Assembly: GCA_011009095.1 (NCBI GenBank)
Contig: VTPC01091250.1
Coordinates: 39,038 to 103,037, forward strand
Length of the DNA: 64,000 nucleotides
Direction: 5' to 3'
From: Ignelater luminosus
Lineage: Eukaryota > Arthropoda > Insecta > Coleoptera > Elateridae
Shown: one piece after another, positions 11,646 through 22,439 of the stretch
Numbering within the stretch: the first letter of the stretch is position 1
How the letters are laid out: every line of letters starts with the position of its first letter
Notes under the pieces: model-generated
The model's input: only the letters and a program-made list of their open reading frames with translations
Told to the model about the DNA's origin: nothing
The model's database searches: none
Made by a program: the position numbers and the translations under genes

Positions 11646-12785
11646 AAAAATATTGATCGTGAATATTATAATTCTATAAGAAAATACGAAGTTTTAAAAG
11701 CTCAAATGACAGAACAAAACAGGTCTTTCTTACGGATAAATGAATTCTTTCTTCCAGACGATAGGTGCAGGTCTCCGATTCCCAACGACAGCAGCTCATT
11801 CAAGCGATATCGGGCGCAAAATTCCACGTTCTAACCGGGTCTCACCAATGTTCAAGAAAGCTTAGATTCCAAAGAACAATCACTTTTATTGACGTTAACC
11901 AAGAAACACAAGAACAAAATCCAAGTGTTTATACACAAACTTTAAAAAAACTAAAACCACTTTGAGTCTCAAACGCTCTTTAAATTTACTTAACCCATTC
12001 GGTTTACGGAGCTTCCAAGATGTAACACACACAGATCGACGCTTTACGGGGCGGGCAGTTTCTGTTCTCGACAGATCCTTTAACGTTGTACCAACGGGAC
12101 CAAAATTGTTGCGTTTCTACCCTCTGCAAGTTTTATTTCCTGGAAATACCAGCGTAACTTTAAGTGGAGCGAACTGCTTCCCACAATAACCAAACTTCCA
12201 AAGCATCGCTTTTTGGTAAACAAACCGGCTTTCTTCCGTGAATAACACGACAAAGACCCAACGAAATAGGATTTCTCGAGTCCGATCTCTCTTTTTCTAA
12301 GAAAATCGCTTAAATCGAATTCGGTTTGTAATCATTTAGGATTTGTAGGGGTGACGCCGAAATTATCCCCGTATGTCGATTCGAGTACGCAGCTACCACA
12401 GCTACCAACGTACTGATCATTCTCTCTGCGTCTCCTGTTACGCAGCTTGTACTTGCCGAAGTAGGGTTGGAAAGCCAGATACACCACCTAACAGGTCAAA
12501 ATGCAGAAAGTCTTATGGGACAATGGAAAATTCCACTTCGTAGATTTACCAGCTTGGACCTGACTCAATCGCGACTGTTTGACTCCAGTATTTGCGACTA
12601 AGGTTCCAGGAATTTTATATTAGAAAATAGCAAAAGGCACATCTACCGGAGCCCAGAAGTCGAGACCACAAAGTTATGAATTCTTTAGAATAACATTGTA
12701 ACAAACATTCGTTTATAGAATGAAATAATTCAAATATTACGCGTCAGGAAAACAAATACCTGAACGAAATTGAAAGACGGGCGGA
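11619..12785 (-). mobile_element. Second copy of the mariner-inserted element
   Basis: This repeats 9572-10719 at high identity with scattered substitutions. Relative to the first copy it carries an extra ~22 bp near 12366 (containing CCCCGTATGTCGATTCGAGT). It includes a second copy of the LTR-like block at 11849-12703 with the same TGTTACA start, AATAAA signal and TGG primer-like site. Only the part next to the mariner is present; the rest is lost in the gap or was never duplicated. Confidence 0.6.
11849..12703 (-). repeat. Candidate LTR, copy B
   Basis: Homologue of the block at 9802-10635, about 855 bp because of the extra ~22 bp. It has the same boundaries and signals: minus-strand TGTTACAATG start, AATAAA, TTGAACA end, then TTGGTGAGACCCGG. 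The orientation is the same as copy A, so the two are direct repeats. They do not frame an internal retrotransposon domain, because the DNA between them contains mariner sequence and the gap. Confidence 0.35.
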
Positions 12786-13473
12786 TTTATTTGCATAGTG
12801 GGATGTCGCAAGGTCAGGCCAAAACAGAACCGTATCTACAGAATGGTACTTCTTAATAAAAGGAATCAACCCCTTCTTTACGCACTCTTTTAAATAAGTC
12901 TGAGTATTAAAAGTTGGTTTTGTGTTTGACTTTATCATGGAATTTATTATCTTTAGAACCTGAGCAATGATAAAATTTTCGTTTTGGAACGTCTTCGGGA
13001 TATTTAGGCACGTACGTCTGATCATCAATAACCAGAATTTTTTGCCTTACTTTGTCACATACAAATCGTGCTCCTGGTTTTGCTCGCGCTTCTTGATTTT
13101 GTATGTATCGAAGAACAACTTTTTTTGTTCTCGTTATTATGTACAGTTGCTCAATTTTAATATCAGACAAAGTAGAGCGAGCTGCTTTAATCTTATTTGC
13201 TAAATTTCGAACGGACGTACCTGGTTTCTCCTCGAAAGCACTTTTAATCTTCCGAATCACTTGTGTTGTTGCTACAGTCTTTGGACGACCAGAAAGAGGC
13301 TTGTATTCAATGTTACCATTATCCTCAAAACGTTTTATAGTATCATATATCGTACTTTTTGGTACAGCTTTAGCGAAAAAATGATCATATGTTGTTTTCT
13401 TGCACCTATTTCCTTGACTGATATTAAACTGGATAATTTTCTACGCACGCACGTCCTTTTCACTACGCTTCAT
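12786..13473 (-). pseudogene. Mariner transposase, N-terminal and middle part (copy B)
   Basis: Minus-strand gene starting at the ATG at 13471-13473 with MKRSEKDVRA, then a stop, an HTH region with VPKSTIYDTIKRFE and LSGRPKTV, GTSVRNLANKIKAARSTL, a first catalytic-Asp region (KILVIDDQTYV), and FWPDLATSHYANK carrying the second catalytic Asp. The usual third residue is absent here: the frame runs into the inserted element at about 12786. Compared with copy A this copy lacks about 75 bases encoding the QALDEYGNIFEPNITEG linker, and it keeps the IDD motif better. Stops and frameshifts make it inactive. It is a DDE transposase of the Tc1/mariner superfamily. Confidence 0.8.
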
Positions 13474-15865
13474 TTTGAATCACAAATGTAAAAAGTAAAT
13501 ATTTTATAATATTTTGAAAGTTAATAAACAGAGTTGTTAAATCATGTACGGAGACTACTTCCTGTTGCTTTTTTTGTTCCAAAGCAGCCTACCGAATTCA
13601 GTCCGGTTACTTAGCGGACATGCTTTAATAGAAAGTTACAGCCAAAAAAAAGAAAAATTGAAATTTCAAATTACTGTTATGGTTATGACATTTACCGTAT
13701 ACCGGTATAAAGCTCAAATCAAAATCGTCATTGAAAAAACACTCATTTAATAAAGTATGGAAATCACCCAATTTAAATACAAACACCTAGTAAATATACG
13801 ATATTGTAACAGTGAAGAATAATAAGAACGTGGCAGCATTATATTTTGGCTTTCCAAAAACGAGCTGGAAAGGAAATATGTCCAAGGCATTCTGTTACTA
13901 ATTTTACATTGTTTGCTCATAAAAAGTCCCTTTATAAAACGTAATACAATAAAACTGTTTCCGTCCGACAAAATTCTGAATCGCTTTAGGAACTATCAAT
14001 CTGTGTATTGATTTTTACCGTGTTTGATTAAAATATACGTACTTTAAAAGAAAATATTGTAAGCTTCACTGAATTAAATTAGAAACGTTCTTTTTGTGTA
14101 AACATACAAAAAGTATTAACGGAAGCGTCAAGAAGCAAAACATATCTTTTTTTCCAACAAAACAAAAAATTAAACAATTTGAGCTAAATTAATTTCTTTT
14201 TATTTGCATGGGATAAAATTGCATTGTCATTTCAGTTTTATCAAGTGATTGTACAAACGGAGCTTTTTGCTCAACGAACTAGGTCTTCCTTTCACCACCG
14301 AGTTTCAATGAATACGAAACGCAAACTCCGTATAATAATAATATTCAAAAGAGTGTGACAATTTCTAAAAGATATGGCTTTTGTGAACATTTCACAGCGA
14401 GTTTACTTATTTTTGTTCTTCTGTGCATTTCTAGATTTTGTTTAAAATAACGAATACTAACAAATGCACTTATGTATTATTCATCCTAGTAGTAACCGTC
14501 ACTGTTTCTGTTGTTTTATTTCGCAGTTTGTTAGTACATTAATTAATTAAAATTCAAAACTCAGTTGCGTAGTATATATTGTGACAAGCATATATGATAA
14601 ATGTAATAACACCCTTTTCCATCTATTTGAAGCTTCAAGCTGCTCGAAATCAAATGGAAATATTCCAATTCAATTTATATGTAACCCCTTTTTTATATAT
14701 CTTTGGACATTTTAAACCTTTTTAAGGTATACATTACGTCTATCAAACTATCCATATTTGACATTGACATTCTTTCCACTACATTTCCCTTATCGCTTCG
14801 AAACTGAGAATTGGTTGTAAGAGTATTTTAAGTTTTTGTAATTAAACAAGGCTATCCTAAATAATTATACAATCCTTTACAACAAACCTGTACCGCATTA
14901 TCTAATTATATACCTTTTGTTTCCATTTTCAGTGTCAGTTTCAGCTTGCAGGTAAAAGGAAATTAAGTTACTGAAAGTGTAATTCAGCTAGAAATATGAT
15001 ATGTTGGGGAATCTACTCCATTACAGTAATAAAAAAGGAATAATGTGGATTTTTACTTTTGCCATATTCCTCTTTGCAAGTTAGAAATGTGTTTTACAGA
15101 TTTTATGTAAACCTTTTTGTTGTTATAACAAAAGGAATGTAGAGTTGACTTTAAAATTTCCCGTGCGAATAATTTTTGTTGAAATTACATACATTATAAA
15201 AATTGTTTTCTTTTAGCTTCGTACCTTCACATAATAATATTCCAAATATTTAATTTACAAAAATATTCTGTTTTCTTCTATTTAAATACACCTAACCTAC
15301 AAACACGTGTAAGAACTTTTCATTTTCCAATTACGTTTCTCAGAAATACAAATAACTTTCTGTGCTTTAATTTACTACTCCCTCATAGTTCGTAAGTAAT
15401 ATCCAAAAGGCAGTAAACTGAAACTTGTAAAGTTATAATGTACGTAGTCCCACATTTTAGAAATTCATACTTCAATGTTTCTAAAAAGCTATGTAACTTT
15501 ATTTGTTATTTACTGCAATTAGTTATATAGTACATGCTTTTATATAGAAATAAAATTATTAGAATTTGACATTAGTAACAATGCAAGCAAAATTTATTAC
15601 TAAAAGTTATGTAATTACGTAATAATTATCTTTCGTCTTTGGTTTTGCAGAAAAAGCAATCACTAATTCTCTCCACGATAACGTTCTTTGCTTAATCATA
15701 AGTTCATTTTGTTTTGTTCCACTTTCAAGTGACATATATTTTACAATATCTTCATGATTCACATTAAGTATGAGTCTCGCTATGGTATTTTGGAAATATA
15801 GGCTTTACCATTGCGCTTCCATATTTGCGATTAAAACCGTTACATTTCTTTTGCATTAGACTGTA
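13474..15865. other. Gene-free AT-rich DNA
   Basis: The first ~50 bases are probably the mariner 5' UTR and end. The rest shows no coding, RNA or repeat structure that I can support. Confidence 0.45.
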
Positions 15866-16075
15866 CAGCTTTTTGCATAAATAATGTCGCAAATCATTTC
15901 TTTAATGAAGCAGTTAACTAAATATACAAAATCTAATTTCATATTAATTATCCAAAGTCGTCTATGGGCTCTTAGGAAACAAATTTTATGTAATTAATGC
16001 TAAATCAGATGGCGTGTATTTGATCAATTCATTCAATAAGAAAATGTACTGCGACATTATTTATGCAAAAAGCTG
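15866..16075. mobile_element. MITE with perfect TIRs and TA target sites (family M1, copy 1)
   Basis: The 30 bases at 15862-15891 are the exact reverse complement of 16050-16079. Inside the palindrome a TA on each side (15864-15865, 16076-16077) is the likely target duplication. The element then starts CAGCTTTTTGCATAAATAAT and is 210 bp long. It has no coding capacity. The TA target and CAG start fit the Tc1/mariner superfamily. A diverged second copy lies at 47562-47779 and shares both ends and part of the interior (AACTAAATATACAAAAT). Perfect terminal repeats suggest this is the younger or better-preserved copy. Confidence 0.85.
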
Positions 16076-17059
16076 TACATCTGTATTAGTTGATAGTTAT
16101 CTCTCCTTATTGCTGCAACTTTTTTCGGCTTGTTCAGGTTTCATTAAGAGTTTGATGGGAAGAAAATTCATTTATTTCAAACAAAGTAAAACATAACCAA
16201 AGATCTTTACAAACAGAAACAATGGACTATGATGTTGATCTTTGCATTCCATTGTTAACAAAACAGTTGGATAGTTAGGTTCAAGAATTAGAATCAGGGG
16301 TGATGATACATAGAAATTTAGCTTTAACATTTTTTAATTAAATTCTCCAAATTCTAAACTGTGACACGATTTAGCATTTTTTTTTTGCTATTCGTTACCA
16401 CTAAAGATATAGTAGCAATCTGAGAATATGATCATTTTTAAACTTTTGTACTGTATCGGATGACTTGTGATGTAATGTACAGAGTTCCATCAATTGTAAA
16501 TTGCTTTACAATTGCATTACTTGGGCTAATCTTGTATTTTATAAACGGTGCAAAAGAAAGTTATGCGGACTTTTTGAGAAGAGTACAGACTAAACTAATT
16601 TTGGTTGCAGGGCCTATTTGTGGTCAGGGTGGGCCCTGGATTCTTATACAATCCTGGGATCTCCAAGTCGTTTTTTTTGTTTATTTCTCTTTCGTCAATT
16701 TATTCCAAATATGAGGTTTGCATTTTAATGAGATTTTAAATAAACCACAAAATACTAACTTCAAAGTCTTCTGTTAGCAAAAGACTGAAAAACAAAAAAC
16801 ACAAATTCTTAGAAAACATATAAAGAGTCTTAGAAAACAGTCATAAACTAAAATACAGTAACACTAATTTGACTAACAATTACAATAAGCATATGAAAAA
16901 ATTTATATACCATCTTTCGAACCTAGAAAGTATTGTTTAGAAAACATTAAACTTTTTTGATTATTTATTTCTAGCATTTATTACATAAAACATATAGAGA
17001 AAACTGCAGAACTCGATTTTAATTATCACGATGACGCTATTTTGAATTTTATCATCTAC
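16076..17059. other. Gene-free DNA
   Basis: No supported gene. A plus-strand frame at 16460-16714 has a short ESYADFLRRVQ word but no other domain evidence, and it is treated as chance. Confidence 0.4.
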
Positions 17060-17790
17060 ATCAGACCCCGAACGGTAGTCTCATTGATTTCATCGGTTAC
17101 TTTCTATAACTTCTTCTATAAGTGTGCGGTTTCCAATGTGTTTTAAACAAGTTTCTAGGTTGTTGTCATTCATCCATTTAATCCGTTCCTGCTGTGACAA
17201 ACCGAGGCTAAATCCGGCCAAAGAAAATAAATCTTTTGTGGGATTTCACAAACGGTTTATTGGTGGTTTAGACACTCTTCCTTATGAATATTCTAATCTA
17301 TCTTGACATTCGTGATAAAAGTTTTACAGTTACACATACATATCCTTAGCCAGGAAATGCTCTTTTCCGAAAACTTGGTGACTTGTTTTTACTTTCTCTC
17401 TATTGATACTTTTTAGAGTAAAATTCTAGACTGGGAATCTGTGAAAAGTCCGTCTTGACATAGATCTCATCGTTCATCACGACACAGTCGAGGTTTCTGA
17501 TCAAGTCGGTATACAGCTTTCTCACCTAAGTCTTTGTCTCCTGTTTTTGCCCAGCAACCCGCAACGGAGCTATCTTGGCTTTATAGATGAACCAGTGAAT
17601 GGAAGCAGTTTAGCTTTTTGGAGTTTAGGGTGAACTGTGCTTTCTCATCTATCGGATTAGCTGGTTTACCCTTACTATCCGATTCCAACGCTCTCTCGGT
17701 ACTCAAGCATTCCTTCGAATAACGCTCATACTGGTCAAAGTAGCATATCGCAGCCCTCTGACAATCTTTCATGCTACAAACTCAGAGTTC
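17060..17790 (-). pseudogene. Second mariner-type transposase remnant
   Basis: Minus-strand reading gives broken pieces of a Tc1/mariner-superfamily transposase in family order. First comes MKDCQRAAICYFDQYERYSK, then KPANPIDEKAQFTLNSKKL (linker after the HTH), and VRKLYTDLIRNLDCVVMND followed by EIYVKTDFSQIPSLEFYSKK, which carries the first catalytic Asp in the D-C-V-V-M-N-D-E region. A damaged second catalytic block follows, in which F-WPDLAS-like sequence is recoverable. The C-terminal block with the third catalytic residue is not seen. Multiple stops and frameshifts show that it is dead. It is clearly different in sequence from the mariner at 8.3-13.5 kb, so it represents a separate family. 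Confidence 0.65.
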
Positions 17791-20700
17791 TCTATGTTTG
17801 CCACAACGAAATATAAATAAATGAAGCAAATACCTGATTCCTCTAGTACGACTGACGCATGAAATGAATGCATTCTATGACTGCTTGCAGCAATTGTTTC
17901 ATCAAATACAGTGACCTATGACGGCAGTATAAGGGATTTCACTTAAGCAGTTAAATGCATGCAGCATTAAAAAGTGATGCTTATTATAATTGAAATGTGA
18001 AGACTTGAAATTCACAAGTGTTTAAACCCTGCTAAATTTTGTACAAATTATTGAAAGCACAAGTACAAAGGAATTCAAATACTTACCAAGCACTAATTTA
18101 AAACATAACACAGTGTTTGAAGCTCAGAAAATGTTTGAAGCACTTTACCTCAGTGATATTTTAGCTTTAGTACAGACATTATCTAAGCTTAATTGTTATT
18201 GGGTCCTAGGCCCGCTTTTTACGAAAACAGGCCTGTTGGTTCCCCAAAAGATAAAATCGTGGACTATACTGTTTTGCATTCCTTAACATATTAACTAGAC
18301 TGTGATTGTAATGTCTAACATAAAATATTGTCAACTTCTTTAAATAAGTACTATCTTAAGAGTTCTTGCAAAGCTTTTTTATGAAAACTTATGCCATCAC
18401 TCGTGTTTCCATCAAACAAAGCCTATAGTAAACGTCTCAAAGGAATACATAGTTTTGTACTATTTGTATGCAGTTTGAGTTGCACAGATTGAATCGATGG
18501 TAAAAGACTCTACATTTTGCTCTATTAGAATTACCATTTTTAAAACCGAATGACTAATAAAATAAAAGACTTTTAAATAATTGATCAACACAAAATTAAA
18601 TGTAAACTTTTTTGCAGTTTTAAAATACCTCACTATTCTCAAGGATTCGATCTGTACTTACAATTTCAAATGAAATCCAAAATAAGCCTTTTAAGCATAT
18701 TTCAGATATTAATAAAAAGCAATAAAAGCATTATTAGATCAACGAAAAGGTGTCACGTTTCGAAAACAATGACGCCACGGAGTAGACATCGACGATTTCT
18801 TGTCATCATCAGAAGTGAAAAGCGAAGGTTATATTTCTAACAAGGACAAGTTTACAAAGTCTATGAAGAATGACATATTCTTCTTCTATATAACTATTTC
18901 ATGCCATACATCAATACGTCACAGGACAAAACCAACTATTTGAATTACCAGGTTCTAGTCCTATTTTTTAAAACATTATTATATCAATTGGCAAACACTT
19001 AGTAGCTAAAACAGTAATCGGTGGAATGTAATACGAATGTCGATGGAATAGTTTATTGATAGAATTCTTTGAATTTCATTTTTCATCGGTCGCTCCTATC
19101 TAGCCACTTTTAACGCACTATACTTTCAGTGAGAAAAAATTATGGGAAAGCTGGAAACAGCTTTAATCACTTTATTTAACTGAGCGCTTGTTATGGTGTC
19201 TTAATTTTCCCTTTTCTGTGCTTAAGCTGCTGCAGAGGTAGGTTTTTTATCAGTTTCACAAACAATATTACCAGACAGATTGTGCAGAATTAAATTGTCT
19301 AGAAAAATCACTCGGTATTTTGTGTCTGTACAACTAATAGTTTGGGCACTAAATTAACAAATTTTGGGCTCAACATCGATGAAGATGTAATGTCTTTACA
19401 GAGTAGCGCTGATCGGTGTTTTCTTCGGCTTCATCTGTCTCTCAGAACTTACGTCGTCTTCATCGAAATCAACGTCATCCTGTGAAAGATTGCGTTTTGC
19501 AGTTGAAGCAAATTACTTAGAAATTACAATACTTCAGTTATCAAGGATTGTTCAGATTGAAGTATTTTTAATCAAACAGACTATATAGTAGTATAATACA
19601 GCATGTAAGTTTTATGACATACATATTTCTTAACAAGGTACTCAAATTTGCCAATCATAGTAATAACAATGTAGGTAAATCTTTGCATTTCTACCTTTTG
19701 TTATAGCAAGAAAAATGTTTTCCAACTACAAGTATCCGATAATAAGATCAGATATCATCGACATAAAATTTCGAATGCTACTACGTTACAATAAACTTTT
19801 CAAGAAAAACAGAATAAAAGCAATTTTCTAGAATTCGTTTGCGGAAAATCTCTTTGTGTTCCTCTTCACCAAAGCTTGACCAATATAAGCGGGACTGATG
19901 CTTAAATGAGAGTATATTCCGAGGTTCACAACCTCAACAAGAACATTTTCTTTTTTACATAGTAAGGGAAGGTAGGCAGAAAATTCGATATAAATGGCAA
20001 ATATACATAAAACATTCCCTTTAGAATAACCACAGCTATTATAAAATTTTTGTAAAGCAGCAGCGTTTGTTTGTTTTCACTAACGAAGTAGAATTGAATA
20101 GCTCGAGGGCAACTTTCATGCAGCGTTAACTTTTCAGAACAAAAGTTTCTCAAACTTGAAGTTACAAAGATTTCTTCCTCTAAAAGCTCTGTCAAACGCT
20201 CTTAAAGAAAGGAATTACTTCATCGTTTCTAGCGATGACAAGTTCGAAGTGAAATTAAGAATGAAAAGTTGTTTAATGATAGACTTTGTCCGCAGTAACT
20301 TTATTAAAAATTTATAAAGACATTTAAAAGAAAGTATTCAATACTATAAATACATAAGTTAAATGATTTGAGATCTAGTAAACATTGTCTCTAAAATATC
20401 TGTGATATTACTATAATAATAAATCTCTAAATGTTAATTAATTTTCAGTTGCGCGATTATGTTGCCTCAGGTTATTAATTAAACTGTTATTGTTGTATAA
20501 CTTAAAGTGAACCGCAAAGGAAAACTGTTAAAAAAGTAAGTTAGCTACTAGTCGCGATTAAATTACGAGCTACATAATGTGTACGTAATTTTATTATAAT
20601 AACATTCATATTACATACTTAATCTTTATAACCTTAAATAATATTATTTTTGTTACATATTAAACAATTATAAACTTAGAGCATGGAAAGAATAACTGAT

Positions 20701-21076
20701 AGTGTACCTACTTTTCGCGGAATATTTCAAATGAATCATTCATACAATAAAGTAACATACCGATTATTGATAAATAAATAGGAATACTGACCTTTATTAC
20801 GATAATATACATTATCGAGATCTATACTAGTCAGGGACTAGAACCCTTTTAGAATAACGGTTACGATCCCGGCTCCGGTTCCACCTACTTTAAAGATATG
20901 CATTTAGGCCCTAGTCCCGCTTCTATGTGGTTTCCAGAATTTCCTGGATTCTAATAAAAAACATATTAGTTTGCAAAACCCAAAGATTTTCCTCGGATGC
21001 TAGACGGAACTGCCCGATAACGACCCTCACCAAGAAAAAGGATAAACGATACTGGAAACGAAAGCACACTATCATA
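17791..21076. other. Mostly gene-free DNA
   Basis: No confirmed gene. Two weak items are treated as findings: a minus-strand CTGATGA...CGAAACG motif pair at 18756-18812 and a minus-strand coding-like acidic stretch at 19190-19500. A GGGACTAG/CTAGTCCC inverted pair lies at 20834-20927. Confidence 0.4.
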
Positions 21077-22300
21077 AGGCTAGCCTGTTGCAATATCACA
21101 TCGTGAAACGGAAGGATCAAAAAATCATACTAGAAATGCACAACCACGAAATAAATACCTGTAGCTTGTTCGAAACGAAAAAGAAAGGACAAGGTGCAAC
21201 TAACTACATATGGATATTAATGCAAATGAATCAATTGGAAAAACGAAATTTAATATAAATGCAACAGACCGTATTAAACCGTGGTTTACTCAAGAAGTCG
21301 AGAAACTGGCCGAAGAAAAGAGAAAAAGTTACCTAATATATAGAAGCTCACCAACATATGAGAAATATCTTAAATACGTAGAAACCAAAAACAGAGTCAA
21401 CTCAAGAATAAAAACGACTAAAAGAGAAAATTGGACAAAATTTACAAGCGACATGAATCACAATATATATGGTACACAAAGAAAAGTGTGGAAAATGTTG
21501 AAAAACAGGAAAACACCTGTGACGAGTTTGTACAGACAAAAAAACATTAAGATCAAAACAAGGGATCAATACTTCAAAGAACTCGACACTGCCGAAAACA
21601 ACATAGAACTAGGACGAGAAAATGAAAATCTTGGATTTGAACAACTAATCGAAGAAAATTTTGTGACAGAGAAACTAAAAAAGCTAAAGAACAGAAAAGC
21701 AACCGGAGTGGATAACACTTCAAATGAACTTTTAAAATATGCTGACTATGAACTCACCAGAGAGTCAACAATCCTTTTCGACGAAATCTTAAAGACGACT
21801 ACTATAGAAATTATACGATTCCCATTTTTAACAATGGAGTAAAAACTCTCCCAGAAGACTATAGAGCTAATACTCAGTTATGGAACTATTCACAGGTCTC
21901 ATAAAGAATCCACTAGAAAGGCAAATTACAAACCGAGAAGAACAACAAGCGTTCAGAAAATACATACATTTTATTTATCATGAAACAAACTAAGGAAAAA
22001 GCAGTTGAATATAACATACCAACATACGTCTACTTTGTTGACCTGACCAAAGCTTTCGATAAAGTTCGACCAGGCGATACATTATCGGAGTAATACGACA
22101 TCTTAATAGCAACAACATCATCAGAATTAAACCAAACGGAAAAATGAGTACGACAGGACAACAGCCTTAGTTCTTTCATTTTCAATCTCATAATGCGCAT
22201 AATAATCAAACGAGTAGGTGTAGGTTATATAACCTAAACAATAACACCATCAGTAAGGTATGCTACCCCGATGATGCAGAAAGTAAAAGTCGGCCCAAAA
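21077..22300 (+). pseudogene. RTE-type LINE fragment (endonuclease remnant, linker, reverse transcriptase start)
   Basis: Plus-strand remnant of a non-LTR retrotransposon polyprotein. At 21077 a short endonuclease start is visible (ITS-stop-NGR where a W is expected, then ETKKKGQG, the E-T-K motif of AP-like endonucleases). Most of the endonuclease is deleted and the frame resumes at 21210. From there an open 210-residue segment runs to 21842, covering the linker and the start of the reverse transcriptase (KLKNRKATGVDN). After 21842 the reading frame breaks repeatedly, but LTKAFDKVRPGD and a degraded catalytic box (CYPDD instead of YADD) near 22260 are recognisable. RTE-like is the best guess from the ETKKKG and linker motifs. 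The copy is truncated at the 3' side near 22300. Confidence 0.75.
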
Positions 22301-22439
22301 TATTTAGTTTTACTTTATTAAAGTTATAAATTTACTATAACGAAATTTTATAGCATTTAACAACAAATAACTGAATGGTGCAGGAATTGTAAGGTATAGA
22401 CCTGCATAGTGCTATATTGTTACAATCAGCAATGGATGT

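Noticed and set aside
16460-16714. 84-codon frame with ESYADFLRRVQ, reminiscent of a retroviral capsid word
   Set aside because: Only about ten residues look similar; no other gag motif, zinc knuckle or pol lies nearby and the rest is a generic hydrophobic AT-rich translation.
18215-18226. AACAGGCCTGTT 12-bp palindrome as an operator-like site
   Set aside because: A single short palindrome in eukaryotic intergenic DNA is expected by chance.
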